Assembly: GCA_016285885.1 (NCBI GenBank)
Contig: JAEERP010000020.1
Location: forward strand, 1-40,587
DNA length: 40,587 nucleotides
Direction of reading: 5' to 3'
Source of the DNA: Paludibacteraceae bacterium
GTDB lineage: Bacteria; Bacteroidota; Bacteroidia; Bacteroidales; Paludibacteraceae
Part shown: positions 27,750 through 35,703 of the stretch, one piece after another
Position numbering within the stretch: position 1 is the first letter of the stretch
How the letters are laid out: each line of letters starts with the position of its first letter
Position numbers and translations under genes: made by a program
The notes under the pieces: model-generated
What the model saw: the letters and a program-made list of their open reading frames with translations, nothing else
Database searches by the model: none
What the model was told of the DNA's origin: nothing

Positions 27750-30419
27750 TTATTTCTTTCCTTTTACTCTACTCACATAAAAATAGGCCATCGCCACATG
27801 GTTGCCCGTTGACACGGAGATGACCAAAGGTTCCCTTGGATTTATCCCCATGTCGAATATATTGTTGAACAAGTCATTCATATTGTATTGGTTCTCTCCC
27901 GCAACACAATCTCTGTCAATAGATAGAGACTCGTTCCCGAATTTCAATGGGGTGCCATCCGCATGGAATATTTTAAAATGAACCTTTCTATCTTTCAATA
28001 AGGTGAACGACAGTACGCATGAATCCTGGCGGATTGGGTTCAGTGAAAGCTGAAGTGAACCGCAGAAGTCTGGCTCACAGTCCAATGTGAATTCGGCGTC
28101 ATGCATCGTTTCGTTCCCATTGCCATACCATGATTTGAGGCCATTCTTGCCCACTATGTAGACGAAGTAAGCCAAGTGTTGGTTAACCACGTCGTCAGGT
28201 ATCTTCATGGAGTAGATCCATTCCCCCTCCTGTTCGGTGAAGTCTGTCATCTTCACCGGCACATAGGTATATTGTGCGGCGAGAATACCATCTTTATAGC
28301 CGTTGTTGTACATAAAGAAGACGTTGATGGAGTCCGCCGGATTCACATTCTTCACCTTCACGAGAAGAACCGAATCACAATTCCACGAGACATCCGTCAC
28401 CTTCGGCATCGGAGCACAAATGTTGTTTTCGCAGCAGACAGGGATGGTCCAGGTGTCACCCATGGTGTTAGTCACTTGTGGCGAAGTGGCAATGAAACGC
28501 CCATTTTGCATTTGGACAGAGATGCGGTAATCAATTTTCCTTGTTCCTTCTGGAATAGAATCTTGTTGTATATAGGCCACATACAAAGAATCCATCTTTT
28601 GAGCAATTATAGTATCAAAACTTATGCCTCCATTTACAGAGAAAATCACTCGTGCTGTATCTACTTGATCGTTTTTACAATAGTTTGAAACCCCGAAAGC
28701 GATTCGAATGTCGTTTCCGCAATGATAGCCATGTTCATCGTATGCTATAGTTGTGGAATCTCGGGTGATGAGGGGCATATACTCGATATTCGTTTTAGTA
28801 GAATCCATAACATTTGAATCCTTTATCTTTAAAGATACATCTACTATCGTATCGCAGCGATAAGTGGTATCAAGACAATAATCCAGAAAGTATCGATGTT
28901 TTAAATTGGAAACAAGGAATTGGACCACCGAATCAACACCAAATCCTAAATCGCCAGATGCGCCAACAGATGCGCCAATGTATTTCCCCTTTGTTTTTTG
29001 TGTGATAATATTGAAATCCCCATCAAAATAATCTCTATTTATGATTATAGTTTGATAGCCATTTGCTTTTAGATTTGAAACGACACTGTCTTGGGTCAAT
29101 TCGTTTCCATTACAGTCATTTGCATTCACATTCGAGTTGCTTTGAGAAACAAATCGTGATCCATCTTTGTTTTCATCTCCAATCATTATGATTGTTTTTT
29201 GTGCATCTGCTCTGTGTCCAGTAAATCTTTGTCTTGTTATTTCATCCAACACTTGATAGTATAATTCTATCCCCCCAGAGGTAAAATATTCTAGAGTAAA
29301 ATCGTCTGGAATAAAAAATCTTGAACAATGCCAATAAGGACAGTTTTCATTATATCCTAATTTTCGAACAGTATCCCCGGAAAATCCAAATTGAACTTCA
29401 GCAAATAACGCATCAAAATGACCATCAATACTGTCTGTCAATGGTAAAACCGATTCTTTTAATAAGTTTTGCATAGCTGTCATTGAACCACTGCAATCTA
29501 CAGCATATATTACATCCAACTTGTCATTTTGACTGCCACGCAGGTTGCTACAAATATTTGCCTCTTTGCCTGCGACTTTAATTGAAAAATTATTTGCACT
29601 AATTTTGTCTAACGGAACAAATTTCCTTGTAATATCCACCGTGTCTGTCAATGTAAATGAAACAGTTCCTCGGTATTCATCCTTTGGCGTAACATCGATG
29701 ATATCTACACGCATATTTTGCAAGGGATTCTGTGAATCCTGTGATTCTCCTCGATTTGGCACAGCAGGATCATTCCTGGTATTACCATCTAACCCACGAG
29801 TCGTACGCCTGTTAGAAGACATTGCCCTTAGATTTTGACTTTGAAACAAATGATTTCCTACAATTGAAACGCTATAGAGAGACCATCCATCTCCATGGCA
29901 TGTAGAATCAGATGCGAAACTCAATTCCAATTGAACCGTATAACCAGAATAATGGCTGATGTCAATGTATTCGGTAGAACGCTCGCTGATCCCACTAACA
30001 CTATATAACGTATATGATTCGCCTGTTTTTGTGTTTATCATTCGCAAACGAGCCCTGTCATTGTATGACTCTGAGTGAAGTTTGCTGTCTATTTTTATAT
30101 AGATTCGTGTACCTTCTCGTTGCAGAGGCAGTCCGACAGACGGACTCACAGCACGAAAGGATTGATTCGCACCATACACACCAGTTGTAAACGCATCTTC
30201 TTCGAGATGAAATCCATTGGTTAGCCAAGTGTTATTAATTATAGCGGCATCAGCTTCATACAAAGTTTCGCTGTATGATACTTGTTTTGTCGTTGTGCTG
30301 ACACGAATATATTCCCCTTTTGGAATGTTATTCTCTCCATCTATTTGCTGACAATATCCACTTGCCATATTCCAAAGGAACAAGACAGTAAGGATGACCC
30401 ATTTAGCATTACTCATCAT
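27750..30419 (-). CDS. Exported VWA-domain protein, 889 aa
   Basis: The signal peptide (MMSNAKWVILTVLFLWNMASGYC) is followed by a jelly-roll-like region (about 60-190), a low-complexity linker (SSNRRTTRGLDGNTRNDP) and a VWA domain starting near 300 with the metal site DCSGS at 308-312 and IIMIGDENKDGS downstream. Several beta domains follow. The last 90 residues (SLNPIRQDSCVLSFTLLKDR, FKIFHADG) resemble a T9SS sorting domain but are less clear than in its neighbours. VWA domains usually mediate metal-dependent protein binding, so a role in holding the toxin or contacting a target is plausible. It is 20 bases from the 665-residue gene. Confidence 0.8.
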   Translation of the reverse strand: MMSNAKWVILTVLFLWNMASGYCQQIDGENNIPKGEYIRVSTTTKQVSYSETLYEADAAIINNTWLTNGFHLEEDAFTTGVYGANQSFRAVSPSVGLPLQREGTRIYIKIDSKLHSESYNDRARLRMINTKTGESYTLYSVSGISERSTEYIDISHYSGYTVQLELSFASDSTCHGDGWSLYSVSIVGNHLFQSQNLRAMSSNRRTTRGLDGNTRNDPAVPNRGESQDSQNPLQNMRVDIIDVTPKDEYRGTVSFTLTDTVDITRKFVPLDKISANNFSIKVAGKEANICSNLRGSQNDKLDVIYAVDCSGSMTAMQNLLKESVLPLTDSIDGHFDALFAEVQFGFSGDTVRKLGYNENCPYWHCSRFFIPDDFTLEYFTSGGIELYYQVLDEITRQRFTGHRADAQKTIIMIGDENKDGSRFVSQSNSNVNANDCNGNELTQDSVVSNLKANGYQTIIINRDYFDGDFNIITQKTKGKYIGASVGASGDLGFGVDSVVQFLVSNLKHRYFLDYCLDTTYRCDTIVDVSLKIKDSNVMDSTKTNIEYMPLITRDSTTIAYDEHGYHCGNDIRIAFGVSNYCKNDQVDTARVIFSVNGGISFDTIIAQKMDSLYVAYIQQDSIPEGTRKIDYRISVQMQNGRFIATSPQVTNTMGDTWTIPVCCENNICAPMPKVTDVSWNCDSVLLVKVKNVNPADSINVFFMYNNGYKDGILAAQYTYVPVKMTDFTEQEGEWIYSMKIPDDVVNQHLAYFVYIVGKNGLKSWYGNGNETMHDAEFTLDCEPDFCGSLQLSLNPIRQDSCVLSFTLLKDRKVHFKIFHADGTPLKFGNESLSIDRDCVAGENQYNMNDLFNNIFDMGINPREPLVISVSTGNHVAMAYFYVSRVKGKK

Positions 30420-30439
30420 GTCTGTTAGTATTGTTTCTT

Positions 30440-32437
30440 TTATTTTTTCTCGAACTTTACAATCTTATCATTGTTTATCTGAAGCAGATAACAACCGGGA
30501 GCAAGAGAGGCAATATCCACTGATCCATCGGAGGTTTCTCCCTCTGTGATTTTTCCACCTTTCACATCGGTCAAAACATAGTGAAAATCTTCGGTGGCAA
30601 AAACATGGATTCTATCTGTTGCTGGATTAGGATAAATCAATGACTTTTCTAAATGATTGTCCTCCACTCCTGTGCTTGGGGAATAATAAGCTTTTAAGAT
30701 AACACGATCTGTTACATGAGGTAGTAAAAAAATGCCATCGGATTGTTTCTCTAAATTATACCCAGTACTTGTCACAACGCTATCAACTTGATATCCTTTC
30801 TGTGGTTGCACTTCAATCTTCACATCCGATCCATAACGAACCATTTCTCCTGCTTGCTTGATAATTCCTTGATCTGACAACTCTTCTCGGATGCGGAAAG
30901 TCTCGGTATATTTTATCAGAGCATGATAGGGGGATGTAAGATTACTAACACCATCAACGCTTCCAGAAAGACTCCAATTGACATTGTACCCCGGAACTCT
31001 GTCGTAGGATTCTTGCACAAAATAGAGTCCGCCATGATTATCATCTGTGAAATATCGTTCAATAGTTCTTTTCTCTTCTGTTAAATATAACACATATCTT
31101 AGGTTCTGATCGGAATCATATTTGGCAAAGCCTTCACATGCGCCCTTGTCAAAAGGGATGCTGAGTGTGTCATTTATATATACGACTTTGTCTTTTTTTA
31201 TTCCATAAAAGTTTAGTTCCAAATTCTTGTTCTCATTGAACTTCCATGGACTTCTATATGCAGCTATACCATAGGTTGCGGCACGTCCTAAAGGTAAAGT
31301 TCGAATAGTGTCGTATGAAAGGTCTTCTTTGAATTTTATGCCACAATGTCCGTCTCCTCTCACCCATAAATTTCCATATAAATTTCCATATTTGTCGGTT
31401 GATAATTCTTCAATATGAGGACATTTGTATTCGTAATTTGCATCATAATAATGGTATTTTTCCAATACGGGTTTTTCTCCACCCACATTATAACATGCCA
31501 CCAGAACATTTTCATAACTTTGTTCTTCTCCCTCAATGCCAACATACGGTGCATAAATAGGGTTGTTTTTGTCTGGATTTATTTGGATATCAGAGCAATA
31601 AACATCAACCACATACAAATTATCTCCTGCCAACAACATTTGACCTCTATCAGCTCTCGCATATTCATCATAAGGGAATGTCTCATTTATAGTAAAATCC
31701 CATATTAAGTTAAAGTCAGGCGTCAATTTTGCAATATACTTATCATATTTTCCTGTAGAACGGCAGTCTGACGGCAAATCTTTGTTGATTCCACAAAAAT
31801 CCTTCACCATATCCGCAGTTAAATAGATGTTGCCATCTTTCCCAACAGCAAACATATCAATACTAAAACAAGGTTTAGATGATAAGCTTTGCTCCAAATC
31901 ACCTGTTTTAGTATTTATTTTAAGAATTACACTATGGTCGGGGAGATTATCAAAAGGATTTTCATAACTATCTCCGTCATATTCATAAAGTAACTCTGAA
32001 TCATAATAGAGATCCACTGCCGAGATGTTGACTGTAAAAATCAGATAATCACATCCTAACATCATTATACCAGAAGTTATGGCACCCGAAGGAGCTTTTG
32101 CGGGAGTAATTGCTTTTGCCCATTTGATATTTTTGTTGGGATCTATTTTCATTACGAAAAAATTATCAAATCCACGCCCATGAAGTGTAATCTCATCATT
32201 CAATGGCATATCACCACCAAACCTTCCGCATAAGTACAGGTTCCCATCCTTGTCAAATACAGCATCCCCGCCAGTTATTTTGATATCTTCCGTGTTGAAG
32301 ATCTGCATCCAATCCAACTCCAATCCATAGTCATTATTAGTGGAAATTAGTTGAACTTGATTAAATTCAGCATGAATAGCTATATTAATTAGACTAAGTA
32401 AGAAAACTATGACTGATACCTTTCTTGTCATAAACAT
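30440..32437 (-). CDS. T9SS cargo with beta-propeller-like repeats, 665 aa
   Basis: The signal peptide (VSVIVFLLSLINIAIHA) is followed by SBBP-like propeller blades (VFDKDGNLYLCGRFGG, AVGKDGNIYLTADM, STDKYGNLYGNLWV), in which an Asp-x-x-Gly-Asn-hydrophobic-Tyr motif recurs. A short beta domain (about 520-590) precedes a type A T9SS sorting domain in the last 70 residues (SLIYPNPATDRIHV, then GCYLLQINNDKIVKFEKK). It is the first gene of the toxin operon, preceded by a strong promoter match. Its start is ATG at 32437 or the ATG two codons later. Function in the system is unknown; a surface adhesin or scaffold is plausible. Confidence 0.85.
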   Translation of the reverse strand: MFMTRKVSVIVFLLSLINIAIHAEFNQVQLISTNNDYGLELDWMQIFNTEDIKITGGDAVFDKDGNLYLCGRFGGDMPLNDEITLHGRGFDNFFVMKIDPNKNIKWAKAITPAKAPSGAITSGIMMLGCDYLIFTVNISAVDLYYDSELLYEYDGDSYENPFDNLPDHSVILKINTKTGDLEQSLSSKPCFSIDMFAVGKDGNIYLTADMVKDFCGINKDLPSDCRSTGKYDKYIAKLTPDFNLIWDFTINETFPYDEYARADRGQMLLAGDNLYVVDVYCSDIQINPDKNNPIYAPYVGIEGEEQSYENVLVACYNVGGEKPVLEKYHYYDANYEYKCPHIEELSTDKYGNLYGNLWVRGDGHCGIKFKEDLSYDTIRTLPLGRAATYGIAAYRSPWKFNENKNLELNFYGIKKDKVVYINDTLSIPFDKGACEGFAKYDSDQNLRYVLYLTEEKRTIERYFTDDNHGGLYFVQESYDRVPGYNVNWSLSGSVDGVSNLTSPYHALIKYTETFRIREELSDQGIIKQAGEMVRYGSDVKIEVQPQKGYQVDSVVTSTGYNLEKQSDGIFLLPHVTDRVILKAYYSPSTGVEDNHLEKSLIYPNPATDRIHVFATEDFHYVLTDVKGGKITEGETSDGSVDIASLAPGCYLLQINNDKIVKFEKK

Positions 32438-32480
32438 GCATTTAATCGTGAAATATTTATTTGACAGAACATTAATGTCG

Positions 32481-32512
32481 CAAAAATATTTATCATTTTA
32501 TTATTTCTCAAA
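32481..32512 (-). promoter_or_regulatory. Bacteroides-type promoter of the toxin operon
   Basis: On the minus strand, TTTG (32512-32509) is followed after exactly 20 bases by TATTTTTG (32488-32481). This matches the Bacteroidetes primary sigma consensus TTTG, 19-21 bases, TAnnTTTG. Transcription would start near 32474, leaving a leader of about 37 bases before the ATG at 32437. A similar but differently spaced GAGAAATAATGATATTTTTTTTGCG lies just upstream, as if the element had been partly duplicated. Confidence 0.7.
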
Positions 32513-32559
32513 CAATTACGCAAAAAAAATATCATTATTTCTCAACTTTACACAAAAAG

Positions 32560-33762
32560 TCACAATCGATCCACTGCCAAGTCTTTCGCCTTGTCGCTCA
32601 CTTCGATGTACGTAGTCGTGGTATTAATAGACTCGTGTCCCATCAGTTTCTGGATGACCTCTATGGCGACACCTTTCTCCGCCAAGAGTGTGCCGAACGT
32701 GTGCCGCGCCGTGTGGAAAACGACACATTTGGATATTCCCGCACGTTTGCTCCAACTTTTTATGTGCTTCATCATGGTCGTCTTGCTTGGCATGTCGAAA
32801 ATGAGCCCCTCATCCTTGGTTTCCCGTGGCAAATACAACAATGCCTTCTTGCATAGTTTCATGCGTAATGGTTTATCTGTTTTTTGCATGACGATGTTCA
32901 TCTCAACCCCCTCTTCGCTAAATCGTAGATTCTCCCAAGAGAGCTGGCAGATGTCGCTGATGCGAAGACCCGTATAGCAGGAAAAGAAGAAAGCCTTCTC
33001 GACAACAGACTTGGGGTCTCCATTCGCTTTTAGTCGCTTCAATTCTCTTTCTGTTAGGAAGTCGCGTGGAACCGGCATTCGGGTGATGAGTTCGTATTTT
33101 TTCAACTTGTCAAAAGGATTGCAGTCTATTAACTCGTCCTTGACCGCATTGGCCATTGTGGACCTGAAGAACGACAGATAAAAACTGGTTGATGTGGGAG
33201 ATAACTTTTTGTTGTTCTTCTTCTTTGCGGTCTTCAGATAGCAGATGAATTTGCGGCAGAATTCCGGCGTCACATCGTCTAATGTGACGCTATCCGCTTT
33301 ATGCCCGAGGAAATTCCTCAGATGGTATGCCACGTGCCGTAATGCGAAAGCATAACTGTTCCCTTTCCTGTATAGGGCAGATTCCTCGATGAAATCGCAC
33401 AAATATGACATCAGACAGACCTGGGGAAGACCCTTATCCGACTCGGAAATTTTTTCCAAGAGGTGACGTTCCACCTCCATGCGTCGCTCCATAGCTTGGT
33501 TAATCACGTTCAGATTCTGTAATCTGGCTTGCTTGTCCACTTTCCCTCTCTTGTCAGTATCGGGTTCAACATAGAGCCGCAGGCAATGCTGGTGTCGTTT
33601 TTTCTTGAGGGTGTAGTTGAGGTACAAGCTGAGGCCGCCATTGACAGTTTTCTTCCCATAAACACGTACCAAAGCGTGAGGCGGATTGGGGATGTTGAAG
33701 CATGAAGTAACCATTTTAATCTCGATTGCTTTTTTATTTTTAACTAGATAATTGATATTCAA
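32560..33762 (-). CDS. Tyrosine recombinase/integrase
   Basis: A 400-residue site-specific recombinase with a complete active site: Arg267 in YTGLRISD, a Lys in the QKTDK hairpin, His350 and Arg353 in HTARH, His376 in MGHES and Tyr385 in TTTYIEV. A SAM-like core-binding domain (about 110-215) and an N-terminal arm-type domain precede it, as in Bacteroidetes transposon integrases and invertases. Translation may begin at 33762 or at the internal ATG at 33714 (MVTSCFNIPN). The gene lies between the left and right arms, 122 bases upstream of the toxin operon. Its substrate is unknown; it may move the island, invert DNA or act on the cassettes. Confidence 0.92.
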   Translation of the reverse strand: MNINYLVKNKKAIEIKMVTSCFNIPNPPHALVRVYGKKTVNGGLSLYLNYTLKKKRHQHCLRLYVEPDTDKRGKVDKQARLQNLNVINQAMERRMEVERHLLEKISESDKGLPQVCLMSYLCDFIEESALYRKGNSYAFALRHVAYHLRNFLGHKADSVTLDDVTPEFCRKFICYLKTAKKKNNKKLSPTSTSFYLSFFRSTMANAVKDELIDCNPFDKLKKYELITRMPVPRDFLTERELKRLKANGDPKSVVEKAFFFSCYTGLRISDICQLSWENLRFSEEGVEMNIVMQKTDKPLRMKLCKKALLYLPRETKDEGLIFDMPSKTTMMKHIKSWSKRAGISKCVVFHTARHTFGTLLAEKGVAIEVIQKLMGHESINTTTTYIEVSDKAKDLAVDRL

Positions 33763-33908
33763 TATATTGCATTTATTTTATAGTCACTGGCAAGTCACCG
33801 AAGAGTAACGATTTTGAAAAAAACCGGATGCAAAGGATAATTTTTATCCAAAAATAAATAAATTTGTCACGAGGGGGCTTCCCCATTTCAAAAAAATTGA
33901 AGGATCTC
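33763..33908. other. Axis between the divergent arms
   Basis: This 146-base AT-rich stretch separates the recombinase start from the first right-arm leader. It holds two direct AGTCAC repeats (33782-33798), a perfect dyad (33835-33849), a GGGG-CTT-CCCC stem near 33871-33884 and, on the plus strand, TAAATTTG at 33859-33866, which fits a -7 box but has no -33 partner at the right distance. It could hold the recombinase promoter, an operator or a recombination site; none is proven. Confidence 0.45.
33835..33849. repeat. Perfect short dyad, GGATAA-TTT-TTATCC
   Basis: Six-base arms with a three-base spacer, between the recombinase gene and the right arm. The size suits an operator or a recombinase half-site pair, but there is no second copy to support either. 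Confidence 0.4.
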
Positions 33909-33948
33909 TTGTCAGCCCCCCTGTCACTGACAACGGCGAAGCCGTGCC
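33909..33948 (+). repeat. Cassette leader palindrome, R1 (reference copy)
   Basis: The element reads TTGTCAG, a C-rich loop, CTGACA, then ACGGC-GAA-GCCGT and GCC. It has two adjacent inverted repeats: TGTCAG/CTGACA around a loop of about 10 bases, and a perfect ACGGC/GCCGT stem with a GAA loop. A conserved spacer (AACCCCCAAGGAAAATG) leads to the cassette start codon. Thirteen copies flank the 13 orphan cassettes and none precedes the core in the giant gene. No T-run follows, so it is not an ordinary terminator. A conserved RNA structure or a recombination site is possible. Confidence 0.75.
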
Positions 33949-33962
33949 AACCCCCAAGGAAA

Positions 33963-34982
33963 ATGATGAGAAAAAAGCACGACAATATCCGCCTCTACCA
34001 CGTCGATCACCTCGGCTCCACCTCCCTCGTGACGGACATCGACGGCGAGATCACCCAGCACGTCGCCTACATCCCTTACGGCGAGGTCTTCGTCGAGCAA
34101 CGCAACGGCTCTTGGAACACCCCGTACCTTTTCAATGCGAAGGAATTGGACGAGGAGACGGGACTCTACTACTATGGTGCCCGTTACCTGGACCCAACCC
34201 ATGCTGCTTGGCTCTCTGTCGATCCGTTGTTCGAGAAGTATGTGGGAGCAAGTCCTTATAATTATTGCCATGGCAATCCAATTGTTGTTGTTGATCCTGA
34301 TGGAATGGATGAGTATGGGTTGGATGAGAACACTGGTAGATTATCATTCATTAGGAAAACCGAAAGTGAAAAAGACAAAATTCTTGTTGGAACTTGGGGG
34401 AAGGACAAAAAAACAAATAAAGATGTGTTTACTGCAGCTAAAAATGGGAAATCCTTGTCGATTTCTGCCAAAATATTAGAAGAGAAAAATCAAAATGTGG
34501 ATATTTCAACAAAAGGAATAGTAATGGCCCCAGGGAATGATGCAGACGCTGCTAAATTACTGAAATTTATTTCTTTTAATTGTTACAAAGAAGTGGTATT
34601 GTGGGCATATAAAAATTTTTGCACGAAAGAAGACATGGGAACAGAAATTGAACCTTGGGATCGAAACACGTTTAACCATGGAGTATTTCGTAAAAAAGGA
34701 CATCAAAATGTTGAATTTCATGTACACACACATCCTGGACATCGTGATGAGAAAAATAATCCAGGCTGGGGCAAAGGAGTACCTTCTGACACTGATTATG
34801 ACACAGCAAAGAAACACTTTGCTGGCATTAAACATTTCATTGTTCCACGAGAAGGAAATCCTACTTTCTATCGTACATACAATTCATTTGGTGAGGATGA
34901 AAATCAATATTTTCCTGCAACATCACTTTCATTTAAATCAAATAAGCGATTTCATACGATGTTCCCGTCAACAAAAAAATGA
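33963..34982 (+). CDS. Orphan RHS cassette R1 with JAMM/JAB-like peptidase tip
   Basis: About 339 residues from MMRKKHDN; the frame is open upstream to 33864. The core matches the left-arm copies up to DPLFEKYVG, then changes (ASPYNYCHGNPIVVVDPDG). In the tip, His255-Thr-His257-Pro and Ser275-Asp-Thr-Asp278 form a JAMM zinc site, with Glu251 shortly before it. It is the same enzyme class as L4 but the surrounding sequence differs. Its stop overlaps the immunity start as ATGA. It is the first plus-strand cassette, so an inversion of the central operon between core copies would join it to the giant RHS protein. Confidence 0.85.
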   Translation: MMRKKHDNIRLYHVDHLGSTSLVTDIDGEITQHVAYIPYGEVFVEQRNGSWNTPYLFNAKELDEETGLYYYGARYLDPTHAAWLSVDPLFEKYVGASPYNYCHGNPIVVVDPDGMDEYGLDENTGRLSFIRKTESEKDKILVGTWGKDKKTNKDVFTAAKNGKSLSISAKILEEKNQNVDISTKGIVMAPGNDADAAKLLKFISFNCYKEVVLWAYKNFCTKEDMGTEIEPWDRNTFNHGVFRKKGHQNVEFHVHTHPGHRDEKNNPGWGKGVPSDTDYDTAKKHFAGIKHFIVPREGNPTFYRTYNSFGEDENQYFPATSLSFKSNKRFHTMFPSTKK

Positions 34983-35581
34983 AAATGAAACAGATTTTAT
35001 TATTATTCCCTTTGATTTTCGCCTCATGTTCTTTTTCTGTTTGTTCTAACAAAGAAAAAGCCGAAGAAGTTATGGAATATGTTGCTAACAAATTTTATGA
35101 ATATAACAAAAGTGATATTCTTGGGCAAAAACGCATGTGTGTTGTATCGAAACGAAAAAACAATTTTCATGTTTTCCAAGTCTATACTATTTTCATGTGC
35201 CAAGAAGAATTCGGATATTTAAGATATAATATGAAAAGCCTCAAACCATATAAAATCAAAAAAAAAGAAAATGTATATTTCGTTTACTATGACAGCCAAA
35301 AAGAACAAATGCGACTTGATCAAATTCCAGAAGAATTATTTGAAGAAGTTCCTTTGCCTTATATATTAGACGAAACGGAATGGCAAGTTCTCATAGATAC
35401 CACAAACATAAATTTTGCGGTCTTCGCACAAGGTAAAATAGGAGCTTTTGAAGTTGACACGGCTAAAGTGATTGAAGCAATGGTTTCTGACACATCAGAT
35501 TTTGTCCTAAATAAAAAATTTGACATATATAAATCGGATAGTCTCATTTACAGTCCCATAGATGAATTTGTAGATTTTTGA
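34979..35581 (+). CDS. Immunity lipoprotein for toxin R1
   Basis: A 200-residue protein with an N-terminal hydrophobic stretch and the lipobox IFASC. Translation may start at 34979 or at the second ATG two codons later (MKQILLL). A close paralogue is at 38432-39025: the second halves are almost identical (YLRYNMKSLKPYKI through DEFVDF), while the first halves differ at scattered positions. It is the presumed partner of the JAMM toxin R1. No known family is recognised. Confidence 0.78.
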   Translation: MKMKQILLLFPLIFASCSFSVCSNKEKAEEVMEYVANKFYEYNKSDILGQKRMCVVSKRKNNFHVFQVYTIFMCQEEFGYLRYNMKSLKPYKIKKKENVYFVYYDSQKEQMRLDQIPEELFEEVPLPYILDETEWQVLIDTTNINFAVFAQGKIGAFEVDTAKVIEAMVSDTSDFVLNKKFDIYKSDSLIYSPIDEFVDF

Positions 35582-35648
35582 AAATATGGAAGGATTAGAA
35601 ATCCACAAGTCTAAATGAAAGGAATATATATTAAACCACATACATATT

Positions 35649-35689
35649 TTGTCAGCCCCCCTTGTCACTGACAACGGCGAAGCCGTGCC
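35649..35689 (+). repeat. Cassette leader palindrome, R2
   Basis: Leader copy with one extra T in the first loop, as in L5. The DNA before it (AAATCCACAAGTCTAAATGAAAGG, then CACATACATA) is a divergent module shared almost exactly with the one before R5. Confidence 0.7.
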
Positions 35690-35703
35690 AACCCCCAAGG
35701 AAA

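Noticed and set aside
33909-33948. The leader stems as rho-independent terminators.
   Set aside because: No T-run follows either stem on either strand, and the leader leads directly into a start codon.
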